64,000 nucleotides of DNA from Hippopus hippopus (GCA_946811185.2 OX328096.1:48994252-49058251); one strand, 5' to 3'; counted from the stretch's first letter, positions 11,901-20,649 are shown. Translations and numbers: made by a program. Notes: generated by a model from the sequence alone, not told the origin.

Positions 11901-14900
11901 TTCAGTCAAAATTGGATGGTTAGTCTCAGGGAAGGAGATGTTTTAAATAAATGTTATGCAGGCATGCAGGCTCACATGTACCACAGACACAGGGCCATGG
12001 CATAAGCTTGCTGGCCTTTGCTATTGGATTAAGTTTTTTAAAAACACATGTTAAAAAATAGATTATCAAATAAGCTTACCGTAAGATGATTCAGAAACAT
12101 TGCGTGGAGATAAGATATAGGCCAGAGAACTATCACATGGGATACTCGAATTAAATATCTGGGCCAGCTTTTTATCGAGTTGTTGAAGGTTTTGGGTATT
12201 TTCATCTGGATCAATACCTAAGACTTGGCACAAATATTCAGGGGTTGTATATGCAAATGTAGAAGGTCTAGTATATTTGACCTTCACCTTGCAAGTCTTT
12301 TTCCCATCCACAAAAACATACACTGTAACATGTCCAGGTCTGTGAGCTGCATGACAAGAAAGGAATGTTATCAGAAAGAATAGGTTGGATAAACCCATTA
12401 TCACACTACAACCTTTGCACTTAGACAGCTTTTGAATCTGCAAATGCTTTCTATTTGGACAAGTTCAATATTCTATTATTTAGGCAATAGTTAAAGTTTG
12501 GTAAAAAAATAAAAGTCTAGAATGTTGCAATTTAAGCAAAACAACCAATCACTAAGAAAAATCAATTTTTATGCCCCATTTGAAGATAGTTTCTGAAAAC
12601 ATTGCGGGAACTAAGTAGTACTTGCTTTTCTTACCATATTTTCCATATTAAGAAAGAATTTTACCTGAGCCATGCTCTTGGAAAAGAGGGTTTCATGCAT
12701 CTCCGTCAGCATTATATCAAGCAAGTCATCACATTACAATGGATCCGAAAAATCTGTTTTGTATAATAACAGACTGAATCATGAGGTAGTCTGGTCCTTT
12801 GACATGCAGAAAGTTGACCAGTAGCAAAAAGTTTCAATCAAGGTCAGCCTGCACAAACTAGGCAGGCTGACCTGGGTCAATACTTTTTGTAGATGCATTA
12901 AACCCCCCTTTTCACAGAGCTTGGTTCATATCAATTTTTACATTGATTCCGAAACAAGTTCTACAGGTTGTATTGATCACTCTAAATGATTGGCTTCATG
13001 GAAACCTTAAATCTTCACCAAATAATCCAGTGATTTATGAACCTGAGAAAGCTTTCAAAAACATCGTTGGAAAAGGAGAAAATGCTGGAAATCAGAATTT
13101 TCTCCTTTTCCTGCAATGTTTTCAACCCATCAAAAGACACAGTTTTTAAGACACATTCTCTTTGTCATATGTAAATGAAAGAGTGTGGCTCAAATGTAGT
13201 ATTCATCTGTGTGTTGCAAAAAAAATTGATTTAACTCTTTACCAAACGACAAAATTTTAGACTTGTCCAAATTGAAAGCATTTGCAGACGATAAAATAAA
13301 CGTGACTCAAAAGTTGAAACTTGACTTTAGGAGGGTAGAAAACATTGTGGGAAAAGGAGAAAATGCTGGTTACCAGCATTTTCTCCTTTTCCCACAATGT
13401 TTTCAGAAGACTTCTTCCTCTGGGTCGTAAAAACCAGGGATTGTTTGGTAAAGGGTTAAGGCAAAATATACAAATATGCCTTTTGGAGAAACAGTATTGT
13501 TTCATAGTGGGTAAGAATTGAGATCATGTTGAAATAATATACAATTCAAGAAATATATAACATTGTTACCTGGAGCCTTGAACTGAAAGCAGTAAGGATT
13601 TAGCTGAATTGTGTCAAATAATTGCTGGTCCTGGTCAAAGGAAACCTGGACTGTTTCTTTTTCATAGGATTTGCAGAAAACCAACAAGACCCGTTCTCCT
13701 GCCTAGAAGAGTAAAGGTGTACAGTGCAATTAATGCATTCAATCATAATTATGGGCTAGTTTTAGACTGATCAGAAAGTAAAGAGAAACAAACTGCAAAC
13801 AAAATGGTACCTGCAGAAGAAATCATTTATAGAGAGCAATTTAGTAGTAGTAGTTGTTGTTGTATTAGACCAAAATGTACATAACAAGGTAACAATAAAA
13901 CATGTGTACCATTTAAAAATACAAACATGCATACTAAAACCATGTAATGGACACCAGCACCAGTGATAACACAAAAAATTCTCTAGTTTAAACCTTAATC
14001 AAACAAAGTGTGGTTAAAGTAACCTGAGGAAGAAGACTTTTGGAAACATAATAGGAAAATGAGGCAATACTCATGAACTTTTCCCACAATGTTTCATACC
14101 TTATCAAAAACAAATCCAATCATAAGAGCCACCTTCCTTTTCATTTGCAGTTTCTTCCAATTTAAACAGGTCTAAAATTTTGAAATTTATATTATGAAAA
14201 ATACTAGATATACAGAGTAGTTTCTTTTTTGAAAGCATGAAACAAAATAGATACAAAACCACTCAAAAAGAGCAATATATTCTCTATTGGAAGTAAAAAA
14301 CAAACTGGATGCAGTATACTGGTACTTAAAATGTTCTTTTTTCTGCATTTACATGCCAATAACATTTGAAGCAAATAAAAAATATCAGTCAGTGAAGAAT
14401 AAAATTTTTACAAAGGTTGATTCTTTAAAGAAACTGAATCGAGGGAATACTCAGATTACAAAATTAAAAGTTTGCTCTGGACTCAAGTAATCCAATTGAC
14501 TAGTAATGTTTAACTCTTTACTAAATGACAAAGTTGTAGACTGGTCCAAATTGAAAGCATTTGCAGCTAGGCTACAAAATGAAAATAAATCTAAATTTGA
14601 AATTTGTATTAGAAAGGGTAGAGAAGATTGTTTGAAAGGGAGGAAATGCTGGTTAATAGCATTTTCTCCTTTCCCCACAATGTTTTCAAAGGCCCATTTC
14701 ATCAGCATCGTTTGGATTGTTTGGTAAAGCATTAAAACATTATTTTTATGTTTTGAATGGATAATGATATAAAATAGTAACAGCTAACTATACAAATTTT
14801 GAGATGAATGCCACCATTTAGCTCTATTAATAGATAGTTCTGATATTGGTCTTCAAGACAAATCTTTATCATATGGCAAGAGGTCATTGATGAAAACATT

Positions 14901-15588
14901 GTAACAAATTACAAGGGATAAAAATGCAACAATGACTTTCTATATGATTCATCCAACAGTGTTAATTTTTTTTAACAACAAATTTTTTGAAAAAAAAAAT
15001 CCAGTTGAGAAGTACGACCTAATACTTGTACATCCTACTTACAATTTTAATTTGTTCTGGATTAAAAGCTTTCAAAACACTGGAAGACAATTTCCTTTCT
15101 GAGGGGGAAGATTTCCTTTTTGGCTTAGCAGAAGGAGTGGGTGGGGTTCTAGCTGACTGTAAGCGATCCATTAATTCCGATAGCATTTTTTCATTTTCTG
15201 TCGCATCACTTGTTATGTCTAGTATTTTCCACTTCTCAGCGTGTTGATATTCGTTCTTGACAACACTTTCAAAATCCTCTTGATTTATAAACAGGCGAAT
15301 CATGGCTACATCTTTTTGAGCATTAATAAAGGGCCTTAAAAGATCTGTGTCTAGTTCCAAATTGTCCAACATTTTCGGTGACACAAACACTACCAATAAA
15401 TGATAGTGTCCGCAAAGTGACATTATATTTTCTTGGGTGCATTTCTCAATGTTTTTCCAGTCACTTTGTACTGAATCTCCAAGCCCCATCTGGATGAGAT
15501 CTTCTAGATATTGTCTCCAGTCATCTGCATCTTCACCGTTATACAAGATTAGAAGATCCCTTTGCTGAGACATTGATGCCATTGTCAT
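2721..15588 (-). CDS. PIK3AP1-like: TIR-DBB-ankyrin adaptor gene (BCAP/BANK1/Dof family), 5' four exons, partial at left edge
   Basis: The spliced reading frame runs 15588-15043, 13702-13570, 12346-12080 and 2920-2721, about 382 codons. Every junction has GT..AG ends and the phases match (0, 1, 1), so the frame stays open throughout. In order the protein has a TIR-like alpha/beta domain (about residues 9-140), a basic serine/proline linker (145-175), a DBB domain (about 180-310) and an ankyrin-type segment with LPTLLHFACYYGL (about 320-382). This order is that of vertebrate BCAP (PIK3AP1) and BANK1, and the DBB also defines insect Dof/Stumps. In vertebrates these are cytoplasmic adaptors that link receptors, including Toll-like and B-cell receptors, to PI3-kinase; Dof acts in FGF signalling. 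The role here is inferred. The tyrosine-motif tail expected for the family is not in the window. Introns are 1340, 1223 and 9159 nt and carry many repeats. Confidence 0.9.
2968..3198 (+). repeat. Family A foldback element
   Basis: TTAACTCTTTACCACACAG opens it and GTAAAACAGTTAA closes it, around a hairpin centred on CTGGTAACTAGCA. Confidence 0.85.
3300..5428 (+). mobile_element. Helitron-like non-autonomous element with a 145 bp minisatellite (pearl/HINE type)
   Basis: About 13 tandem monomers of 145 bp share the phrases ACAAACATTCTGACCAA, ACTGAAAATGTGGCCTCTAG and GACCTAGTGACCTAG. They are followed by a unique tail (GACGACGCACGACGC...) and a terminal hairpin: AGCTCACC, then GAGCAC-TTC-GTGCTC, then GGTGAGCT, ending in CTAA at 5425-5428. 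A 3' hairpin plus CTRR is a Helitron-type signature, and tandem-array elements of this design are known from bivalves as pearl elements. The array has one truncated monomer near 4510-4535 and a local triplication of GACCTAGT near 4903. The left boundary is unclear because a family E remnant (about 3224-3300) abuts it. No Rep/helicase is encoded. Confidence 0.75.
5740..5885 (+). repeat. Family F repeat
   Basis: It shares AATAAACATATGCAC..., AGTACCAAGAAGTAGGTC and ATTCAGCTATGC with 20990-21125 and 28230-28390. The open frame across it is incidental. Confidence 0.6.
6324..6507 (-). repeat. Family A foldback element
   Basis: AACTTGTCCAAATCAAAAGC begins the arm and GAGAAAATGCTGGTTAACAG marks the core. 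The right end is truncated. Confidence 0.7.
6518..6830 (-). mobile_element. tRNA-derived SINE
   Basis: On the minus strand it begins with a tRNA-like head (GCCCCGGTAACTCAGTCGG, an A-box, and GTTGTGGGTTTGATCCCTGG, a B-box) and ends in AATCAATC-type repeats at 6518. The body includes TTTCAACATTATTTCAGT on the plus strand, shared with copies at 16429, 21986 and 46914. Confidence 0.75.
6851..7185. other. Intronic DNA, nothing recognised
   Basis: No exon or repeat was identified. Confidence 0.3.
7186..7413 (+). repeat. Family A foldback element, well preserved
   Basis: The core hairpin GAAAATGCTGGTAACCAGCA is perfect, and the right end is CATTAGGTAAGAGTTAA. Confidence 0.88.
7529..7708 (-). repeat. 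Family A foldback element, truncated
   Basis: The arm TTTTAGACTTGTCCAAATTG is intact; the hairpin is diverged and the right end missing. Confidence 0.7.
7709..8116. repeat. Family B-like fragments in unassigned DNA
   Basis: GTCTGATCTTTGATCTACAC (7870s) and GTGTTGATCAAGATCTGACA (8020s) are family B core phrases. The rest is unassigned. Confidence 0.45.
8117..8343 (+). repeat. Family A foldback element
   Basis: The core GAAAATGCTGGTTACCAGTA and end TCGTCTGAAAAAAGGCTTAA are recognisable. Confidence 0.8.
8344..8786. other. Intronic DNA, nothing recognised
   Basis: No exon or named repeat was seen. Confidence 0.3.
8787..8998 (-). repeat. Family A foldback element
   Basis: The left arm carries AAAGCAGTTGCAGATGAC. 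Part of the first hairpin arm is deleted, and the end is TGTTTGGTAAAGGTTTAA. Confidence 0.8.
9085..9860 (+). mobile_element. Second minisatellite-bearing Helitron-like element, diverged
   Basis: It opens with GCTATGATGGCCCTAAGGTT and GCTCACCTGAG, the usual 5' end of these elements. About four diverged copies of the 3300-5428 monomer follow, ending at a decayed hairpin (TTGAGCACTTCTACTCAAG) near 9833-9851. Confidence 0.65.
9985..10075. repeat. Family B fragment
   Basis: GTTGATCAAGATCAGAC and GTCTGATCTTTGATCTACAC form an imperfect inverted repeat. Confidence 0.6.
10120..10321 (+). repeat. Family A foldback element
   Basis: TTAACCCTTTACCAAACAAC starts it and TGTTTGGTGAAGTGTTAA ends it. The hairpin is shortened. 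Confidence 0.8.
10368..10560 (-). repeat. Family A foldback element, degraded
   Basis: The arm ACTCATTTGCAGACAAC and core ACTGGTTACCAGCATG are present. Confidence 0.65.
10565..10625 (+). repeat. Helitron-like 5' end fragment
   Basis: GGGCCATGATGGCTCTGTAT followed by GCTCCACTCGC resembles the 5' end of the element at 9085. Confidence 0.5.
10626..11160. other. Intronic DNA, nothing recognised
   Basis: No exon or repeat was identified. Confidence 0.3.
11160..11950. repeat. Diverged tandem repeat of about 150 bp (minisatellite element body)
   Basis: The phrase GAAGCTGCATGC/GCTACATGCCAAATTTGG recurs near 11278, 11426, 11589 and 11731, each followed by a CCTAGGCC-like phrase and GGAACAGGAAG-like sequence. 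The unit varies from about 142 to 163 bp. The 3' part (AGTTCAGTCAAAATTGG...) is unique. Open frames here come from the repeat. Confidence 0.65.
12080..12346 (-). CDS. PIK3AP1-like: Exon 3: second half of DBB domain
   Basis: The acceptor TTGTCATGCAG|CT supplies the two bases that complete the codon begun in exon 2. The 89-codon exon reads HRPGHVTVYVFVDGKK, then PEYLCQVLGIDPDE and LDKKLAQIFNSSIPC, matching the end of the DBB domain and its two conserved helices. It ends TTACG|GTAAGC in phase 1. The open frame upstream of 12346 is intron, with a partial family A repeat at 12430-12494. The next exon is 9.2 kb away. Confidence 0.88.
12430..12494 (+). repeat. Right end of a family A element
   Basis: ATCTGCAAATGCTTTCTATT and TTATTTAGGCAATAGTTAA are right-arm phrases. 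It lies about 85 bp upstream of the exon 3 acceptor. Confidence 0.7.
12668..12938 (-). repeat. Family C element
   Basis: The ends GAGCCATGCTCTTGG and CAGAGCTTGGTTCAT are inverted. Inside are AGACTGAATCATGAGGTAG and the partly palindromic GGTCAGCCTGC...GCAGGCTGACC. Copies in the other orientation lie at 37675, 55725 and 56170. Confidence 0.7.
13007..13185 (+). repeat. Family A foldback element, right end truncated
   Basis: TTAAATCTTCACCAAATAAT starts it; the hairpin centre is GCTGGAAATCAGAATT. Confidence 0.75.
13231..13458 (-). repeat. Family A foldback element, best-preserved copy
   Basis: TTAACTCTTTACCAAACGAC and GTTTGGTAAAGGGTTAA bound a 228 bp element. Positions 13338-13404 form a perfect inverted repeat of 33 bp per arm around a single T (CTGGT-T-ACCAG). 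It sits in intron 2 of the adaptor gene. Confidence 0.92.
13570..13702 (-). CDS. PIK3AP1-like: Exon 2: first half of DBB domain (Ig-like/TIG part)
   Basis: The acceptor TCTTCTAG|GCA opens the exon in phase 0, directly continuing exon 1, and the donor CCAG|GTAACA leaves phase 1. The 44 codons include AGERVLLVFCKSYEKE and NPYCFQFKAP, which correspond in position and hydrophobic pattern to the first strands of the DBB domain of BCAP. No ATG occurs in the exon, so ATG-based gene finders would miss it. Confidence 0.85.
13988..14190 (+). repeat. Family A foldback element, degraded
   Basis: The left arm ends ACCTGAGGAAGAAGAC and the right arm contains AACAGGTCTAAAATTTTG. The hairpin is partly deleted. 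Confidence 0.65.
14510..14735 (-). repeat. Family A foldback element
   Basis: TTAACTCTTTACTAAATGAC and GTTTGGTAAAGCATTAA bound it, with the core GGAAATGCTGGTTAATAGCA. Confidence 0.85.
14736..15042. other. Intron 1, no named repeat
   Basis: AT-rich intronic sequence up to the exon 1 donor. Confidence 0.4.
15043..15588 (-). CDS. PIK3AP1-like: Exon 1: start codon, TIR-like domain and linker
   Basis: This exon has 182 codons. An in-frame TAA lies 15 nt upstream of the first ATG, so the frame cannot extend further 5'. Three ATGs occur within six codons and the first is used here; MASMSQQRD could also be the start. The segment RDLLILYNGEDADDWRQYL followed by LLVVFVSP and VAMIRLFINQEDF has the alternating strand/helix pattern of a TIR-like fold, as at the N-terminus of BCAP and BANK1. 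The C-terminal third is basic and rich in S, P and K. The exon ends at a consensus donor, ATT|GTAAGT, in phase 0. Confidence 0.9.
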
Positions 15589-16338
15589 TGATGCAATTCT
15601 TTAGCCTGCTCTTTGCACTTTTAAACTGAGTGTTCCTCTGTCACTGCAGCAACTGTCCTTCACCAAACAACAAGGAAATTATCTTACTGGTTAATAACCA
15701 TCCTCATTTCCAAATCTGCAGAATAAAAAAAGCCAGATAATGAAATGCAATGGACATAGTGGTAAGGTTAGGTCCAAAGTGGTAAGTATATGTGGACGGT
15801 GTTGATCAAGATCAGACTGCATAAGAAAAGGAGTTATGTTCCTCATCCATTCTGGCTAAGATTCCTTTTCTCAGTGTTGCTACAGAATGTATAGTCTGAT
15901 TTTGATCTACAATATCTACACTACTACCTTACACTCTACTAATTAATACTGGTGTTAATGAATTACATCTAAATGAAGTAAGTGACTAAAGTTACTATAC
16001 ATAGTCATCATTTTCCCCACTTCCTGCTTATTTCTTCTTAACAATATAAATGTTTCCTGATCAAGTACACTTATACATGTATTGTACTAGAAAATCATGA
16101 TTCATTCATAAATCTTAATATCTGATGGTCGACTTTAGATTTGAGGCTCTATAGCATTGTAATATCAACTAACAGTCACAGGTTGATCAACACGTTCCAG
16201 CTAAACAAAGACAACTATGTACCTAGATATCTATTTAAAACCAGCATTTCACTATGATTACAAATTGAAATAAAATACCTTCAAAAAATTATAAGCTACA
16301 CTAGTTTTTAAAAATAGATAGATCTGTCACACAAAGTA
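15589..16338. other. 5' flank of the adaptor gene with a family B fragment
   Basis: This should hold the 5' UTR and promoter, or a 5' intron. No confident TATA box or start site can be assigned. At 15795-15935, GTGTTGATCAAGATCAGACT and TATAGTCTGATTTTGATC form a split family B inverted repeat. Confidence 0.4.
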
Positions 16339-16777
16339 ATAACCCTTCACCATATGACAAAAATCTTAATGTTCGACTAGTCATAATTGACAGCATAATT
16401 TGCCAAAGACAAATTGTGTCTTAAATGACAGATTGATTGTATGGTGTTTAATGCTATTTTCAACATTATTTCAGTTATATTGCCATGACCAGTGCACCTA
16501 ACCATGCTTTCCTGGAATTTCTTTTACCAGTACTACACACGATATTCTTCTAAGCCCCTGTTCTCAAGTCCTGTATGCTACTGACTGTGCTACCAGGGTT
16601 TCATATGTCTTTAATGATGAAGTTGTCTCTGAAAGTATAGAAAATGCTGTAGGAAAAGGAGGAAATGCTGGAAAATGCTGGCAACCAACACTTTTTCCTT
16701 TTTCCACAATATCTTCAAAAGCTTTCATCCCCGAGGTTGTTGAAACATGGGATTGTTAGGTACTGGGTACAAGGTTA
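16339..16777 (-). repeat. Family A element interrupted by a SINE
   Basis: The left part (16339-16428, starting TAACCCTTCACCATATGAC) and the right part (16606-16777, with GAAAATGCTGGCAACCAACA and ending GGTTAA) make one element once the SINE at 16429-16605 is removed. Confidence 0.8.
16429..16605 (-). mobile_element. tRNA-derived SINE, internally deleted, nested in family A
   Basis: It has the GATTGATTGTATGGTG tail end and a head remnant CTACTGACTGTGCTACCAGG (A-box side). The B-box and about 130 bp of body seen at 6518-6830 are missing. It is flanked by TGTCTTAAATGA and TGTCTTTAATGA, a 12 bp target duplication with one mismatch. Confidence 0.8.
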
Positions 16778-16972
16778 ATACCCCCTCAAGTGTTGTGATA
16801 GAGAAAAAAAAAGTTTAATCCTAATGTGTAATAAGCATGAAATACCGTACCTAAATTTAAGAAATGTAATTTGTAAATGCTTAACTCCTTACCACACGAC
16901 AAAATGTTAGACTTGTTGAAAACGAAAACATTTGCAGGTGACAATTTAAATGTGGCTCAAAAGATGGAATAT

Positions 16973-18482
16973 ATGCTGACGTGAAAAAGAAACGCCTCAT
17001 CCTGTAAAAACTTGGCATATTTTATTTTTTCTGAAACCAAATTAATAAGAATTTTTTCATTGAGACTTCAATCATTTTTTGTGTAAAACGAGTTCATTGT
17101 GCGGGATTTCATGATTTTTATCGCGGTAAAATGGACAATCATTTCAGACTAGTCACCAAAATTTCACAAGAAAAGTCAGTAGCGTGTATGGCCACCTCTC
17201 CTGGCAATCACTGCGGCAAGCCGCCTTCTCGTGGAACCACACCAGTTCTGAAGCAAGTATCATGGGAATCTGTCCCACTCTTCGCAGAGGGCCCTAGCCA
17301 ATTCTTGGACATTTCTGGGCTGGGGTTGACGTCAACGTAAACGTCGCCCAATGTAATTCCATGCGTGTTCAATGGGATTACAATCAGGGGAAAGTGCTGG
17401 CCATGGCAACACATCAATATGCCTATTCTGTAGAAAGTCCCTCGTAATGCGTGCAACATGTGGCCGAGCATTATCATGGTGTAAAACTAATCCTTGACGT
17501 TGTCTGAAGAGGGGAACAACGACAGGTTGCAAAATCTGATTAATGTATTACCTGGCTGTCAGATTTCCTTCAACAATGACTTACTGAGACCTAAATCGAC
17601 AATTTATGGCTACCCACACCATAATCCCGCGGCCACCGAAGCGATCATACTCTAGAACAGTGTTGTTTGAGTAGCGTTCATGACGTCGTCTATATACCCA
17701 TATACGTCCATGGGCGTTAGATAAGTTGAAATGCGATTCGTCAGAAAACACTACATCTTGCCAACGCTGTCCTCTGTGATTTCGAGCCCATTCAAGCCGT
17801 CGGTGACGATGACAAGCCGTCAACACTGGACAACGTAATGGTCTACGACAGCGTATCCCACGGGGCAACAGTTGATTTCTTACAGTGAACCGACTAATAG
17901 GCACCCCTCGGTTACCCACCACTAAAGGTGACATTGATTCCGCCGTCAAAAATCTGTCACGTGGGTGACGTTGACGGATATAATTATCCTGTCTCACTGA
18001 CGTCACACATGGTGTGCCTGACCTCGGCCTATCTGCAGTTGTTCCTGTCACCCTGACCTGTGGAACGAGATGCACAATTGTGGACCTAGCCACGTTAAAA
18101 CGTCTCGCAACCTGATCTTGGGTAAGACCACACTCCAACATGGCCATACATCGAGCCCTTTCTTCAGCATTTAATCTCGGCATTTTGAGAAAACGACGCT
18201 CTTCGAAAAAAATCGCTTGTACTCGGGTTCTGTATCGTTGAATACATGTACCTCTGTAATTTTGATAAGCAAGACCAAGTGGTTCATGAAAACGGGCTTC
18301 ACGAGCAAGCCGTGCACATAAGCTTGGGCTTAGCTTTTGGATAAAGCAAATCGATTCGATTTCGTGTTGGCTAGGTTTGTCGGCGAATATATATGTATGC
18401 ATTATTTGCTTTCTCCGAAAGGTTTTCTTATATTCAAATTATCGTCTGTTTCCGATGGAGCTTTCTTTTTCTCGTCAGCATA
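16973..18482 (-). mobile_element. Tc1-family DNA transposon, inactive
   Basis: The terminal inverted repeats read TGCTGACGTGAAAAAGAAA at the left and TGCTGACGAGAAAAAGAAAG at the right (complement), flanked by TA. The element is about 1.5 kb, a usual length for Tc1, and carries one broken transposase on the minus strand. Confidence 0.88.
17184..18183 (-). pseudogene. Tc1-family transposase, nonsense-mutated
   Basis: The likely start is MPRLNAEERARCMAML at 18183; the frame upstream to 18402 is not transposase-like. A helix-turn-helix region (LTQDQVARRFNVARSTI) comes first, then a second DNA-binding region with an arginine-rich stretch. The catalytic motifs are FSDESHF, HHDNARPH and SPDCNPIEHAW, giving a DD34E-like triad. 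After WVAINCRFRSQ there are in-frame stops at 17579-17581 and about 33 nt on, then further stops near 17332 and 17241. The C-terminus (RRRLAAVIARRGGHTRY) remains in the same frame. All four lesions are nonsense codons, with no frameshift evident, so decay looks modest. The protein cannot be made without readthrough. Confidence 0.9.
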
Positions 18483-18819
18483 TCTTTGATAGGGTAGAAA
18501 ACATTGTGGGAAAAGGAGAAAAAGCTGGTAACCAGCATTTTCTCCTTTTCCCACAATGTTTTCAAAAGGCTTCTTCCTCAGGGTCGTTAAAACTCAAGAT
18601 TGTTTGGTAAAGGGTTAAGTCAGACATGCGAAAATTGTGTCTTGCACATCAGCTGTTTGTTGTTTGTAAATGTACAAAGTATCACTCAATGCAATGACAG
18701 CAAAGCTATGGTATGACCGCAATTGTTTTTCACATGGTAAGGCTTAAACCAAATGGTTTTTCTGTAGAAATAAATCAAATAAAACTGAGATAAATAATAG
18801 AAACTATTATTTATGTTCC

Positions 18820-19048
18820 TTAACCCTTTACCAAATGATAAAAATTTAGGCTTGTCCAAATTGAAAGCTTTTGCAGACAACAAATTAAATGTAACTCAGG
18901 TAATGATATTTATTTCTGGAAGGGTAGAAAACATTGTGGGAAAAGGAGAAAATGCTGGTAACCAGCCTTTTCTCCTTTTCCCACAATGTTTTCAAAGGGC
19001 TTTCCTTTTCAGGGTCGTTAAAACTTGGGATTGTGTGGTAAAGGGTTA
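18820..19048 (-). repeat. Family A foldback element, well preserved
   Basis: TTAACCCTTTACCAAATGAT and GTGTGGTAAAGGGTTAA bound it. The hairpin is near perfect, with one mismatch (CAGCC for CAGCA). Confidence 0.9.
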
Positions 19049-19287
19049 AATATGCATTATTTTTTAAATTCACAGTACCCAACTGTGTTGTTGTTTTGGA
19101 TTTTTTGTGTATAAACAAGTGACACAATATTCACGATCAAGTACACGGGAAATGATTATGACACAAATTTCAATATTTGTGTAGACAAACAGACAGAATT
19201 AGGAAGATAGACGGACTGATTCAAGTATACCACTACAAACATTCCATTATGTGGGACAAGAAGTAAGTATTTAACCATTGTTGTGCT

Positions 19288-19375
19288 TTAACCCTTTACC
19301 ACACAATCCCAAGTTTGCATGGCTCTGAGAAAGAGGACTTTTCAAAACACTATGATAAAAAGCAAAAATGTTAGT
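19288..19375 (+). repeat. Left end of a family A element
   Basis: TTAACCCTTTACCACACAAT begins it. It is cut off within the hairpin, where family G starts. Confidence 0.7.
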
Positions 19376-19399
19376 AATTTCAAAATAAAGTATATGTTT

Positions 19400-19625
19400 A
19401 TTTTCCCAAGGGCATTGTGTCCTTACGCACAACACATGTATAATGTGTGTATATAAAAATTCCTCAACCAAAGTAGTAAATCACAGTATCATATACCTGT
19501 ATTGATTTTCTCTAGATCTGCGCGCCTTTTCAGACTAAAAAGATGGGTTAAACTGACGCATGCAGAGATGACTAGGGAATTCCTCTATGATTTACATCAA
19601 ATGGTGATGTTTCATTTATGTCATG
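19400..19625 (+). repeat. Family G repeat
   Basis: Shared with 24140-24345: AAGGGCAT..GT, TTGATTTTCTCTAG, GATGGGTTAAACTGA, GATGACTAGGGAAT and AAATGGTGATGTTTCA. Confidence 0.65.
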
Positions 19626-19905
19626 CTGTAGAGCAAACGTCATAATACAGCTCACTGTGTGTATATATACGGATTTTTAATTCTGACTACACTTATGTTT
19701 CCTGTTGAATGTGCAAAAATTTGGCATGAAAAGCAGGTTTGGATTTTGAAAAGTATGACATTAATAGACGACATATTGCTTCCCTGGATAAAGATGTGAA
19801 CATGTGAGCTGTGATTGGCCTAATTGTACAATTGTGACATACAACTGTCAGACTTCTAACTTCCACAAGATGATTCATAGATAAAAAAAGATTAACATGA
19901 CCCAT

Positions 19906-20136
19906 TTTACTCCTTAAAACCAAACAATAATAAGTTTTAACGACCCTGAGGAAGAGGACTGCAAAACCATTGCGGGAACAGGAGAAAATCCTGGTAACCA
20001 ACATTTTCTCCTTTTCCCATGATGTTTTCGACCATTTCATAGACACATCTCACCAGTTGAGGCTAATTTAATGTGTTTTCTTTGAATATTCCCAACTTGG
20101 ATATATCTAAAACTTTATTGTGTGATAAAGATTTAA
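19906..20136 (+). repeat. Family A foldback element
   Basis: AACGACCCTGAGGAAGAGG, a core GAAAATCCTGGTAACCAACA and the end GTGATAAAGATTTAA. Confidence 0.8.
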
Positions 20137-20570
20137 GTTTTTACCTGACACAAAATTTTACACTCAGACATGTTGAAAGCACTGGCAAACGACGAACAAG
20201 AGCAGTGCATGCAGGTGCAAACACTCGGCTGCAGTTGCTTGATTTTCAATGAAAATCTTTTGTCAAAAAGGGGGCATTACTGTGTCAAAAGTATTCTGAT
20301 GGTTATCTGTCCCTACTTTATGGGTTCCCCTTTTATTCGTTAGCAAACCTATTAAAGTTTGAAGTAAACATCTTCAGTAATAGAAGAGATATTACAAAAT
20401 GTCAAAGTTTTGCACGACTCAGACAATATGACATAGACAACACCAGGGCCCCATTTTACTAAGGTAGTTACAAACAAAATTTGCGTAAGTTTTACATAAC
20501 TAAAGTATAGTGGCATTAATCTGCCACGAGATACAAGATAACTATCATGATTATTTTAGAAAACTATTGC
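20137..20570. other. Unassigned intergenic DNA
   Basis: No coding sequence was seen. GGGCCCCATTTTACTAAGG at about 20453 may be the end of an unnamed inverted-repeat element whose hairpin is at 20574-20642. Confidence 0.3.
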
Positions 20571-20573
20571 AAT

Positions 20574-20642
20574 ATATCAAAGTTTCCTGGAAATTTTATC
20601 TAGATAAAATGAAAAGATAAAATTTCCAAGAAACTTTGATTT
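20574..20642. repeat. Hairpin-forming inverted repeat
   Basis: TCAAAGTTTCCTGGAAATTT and AAATTTCCAAGAAACTTTGA face each other, with inner TTATCTAGATAA. Confidence 0.7.
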
Positions 20643-20649
20643 AGCAAAG

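Larger units (their letters stand above)
16881..18618 (-). repeat. Family A element split by a Tc1 transposon
   Basis: The left part 16881-16972 (TTAACTCCTTACCACACGAC...) and right part 18483-18618 (perfect hairpin, ending GTTTGGTAAAGGGTTAA) flank the Tc1 element. The junction AAGATGGAATATA / TATCTTTGATAGGG rebuilds the family A sequence at a TA. Confidence 0.88.

Noticed and set aside
12347..12443. Extension of exon 3 upstream to the ATG at 12443 with a signal-peptide-like start
   Set aside because: The CATGCAG acceptor at 12347-12353 joins exon 2 in phase to give the DBB domain. The hydrophobic stretch upstream is intron next to a family A fragment.
17208..17477. Plus- and minus-strand frames inside the Tc1 other than the transposase frame
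   Set aside because: Shadows of the transposase frame, which alone carries the catalytic motifs.
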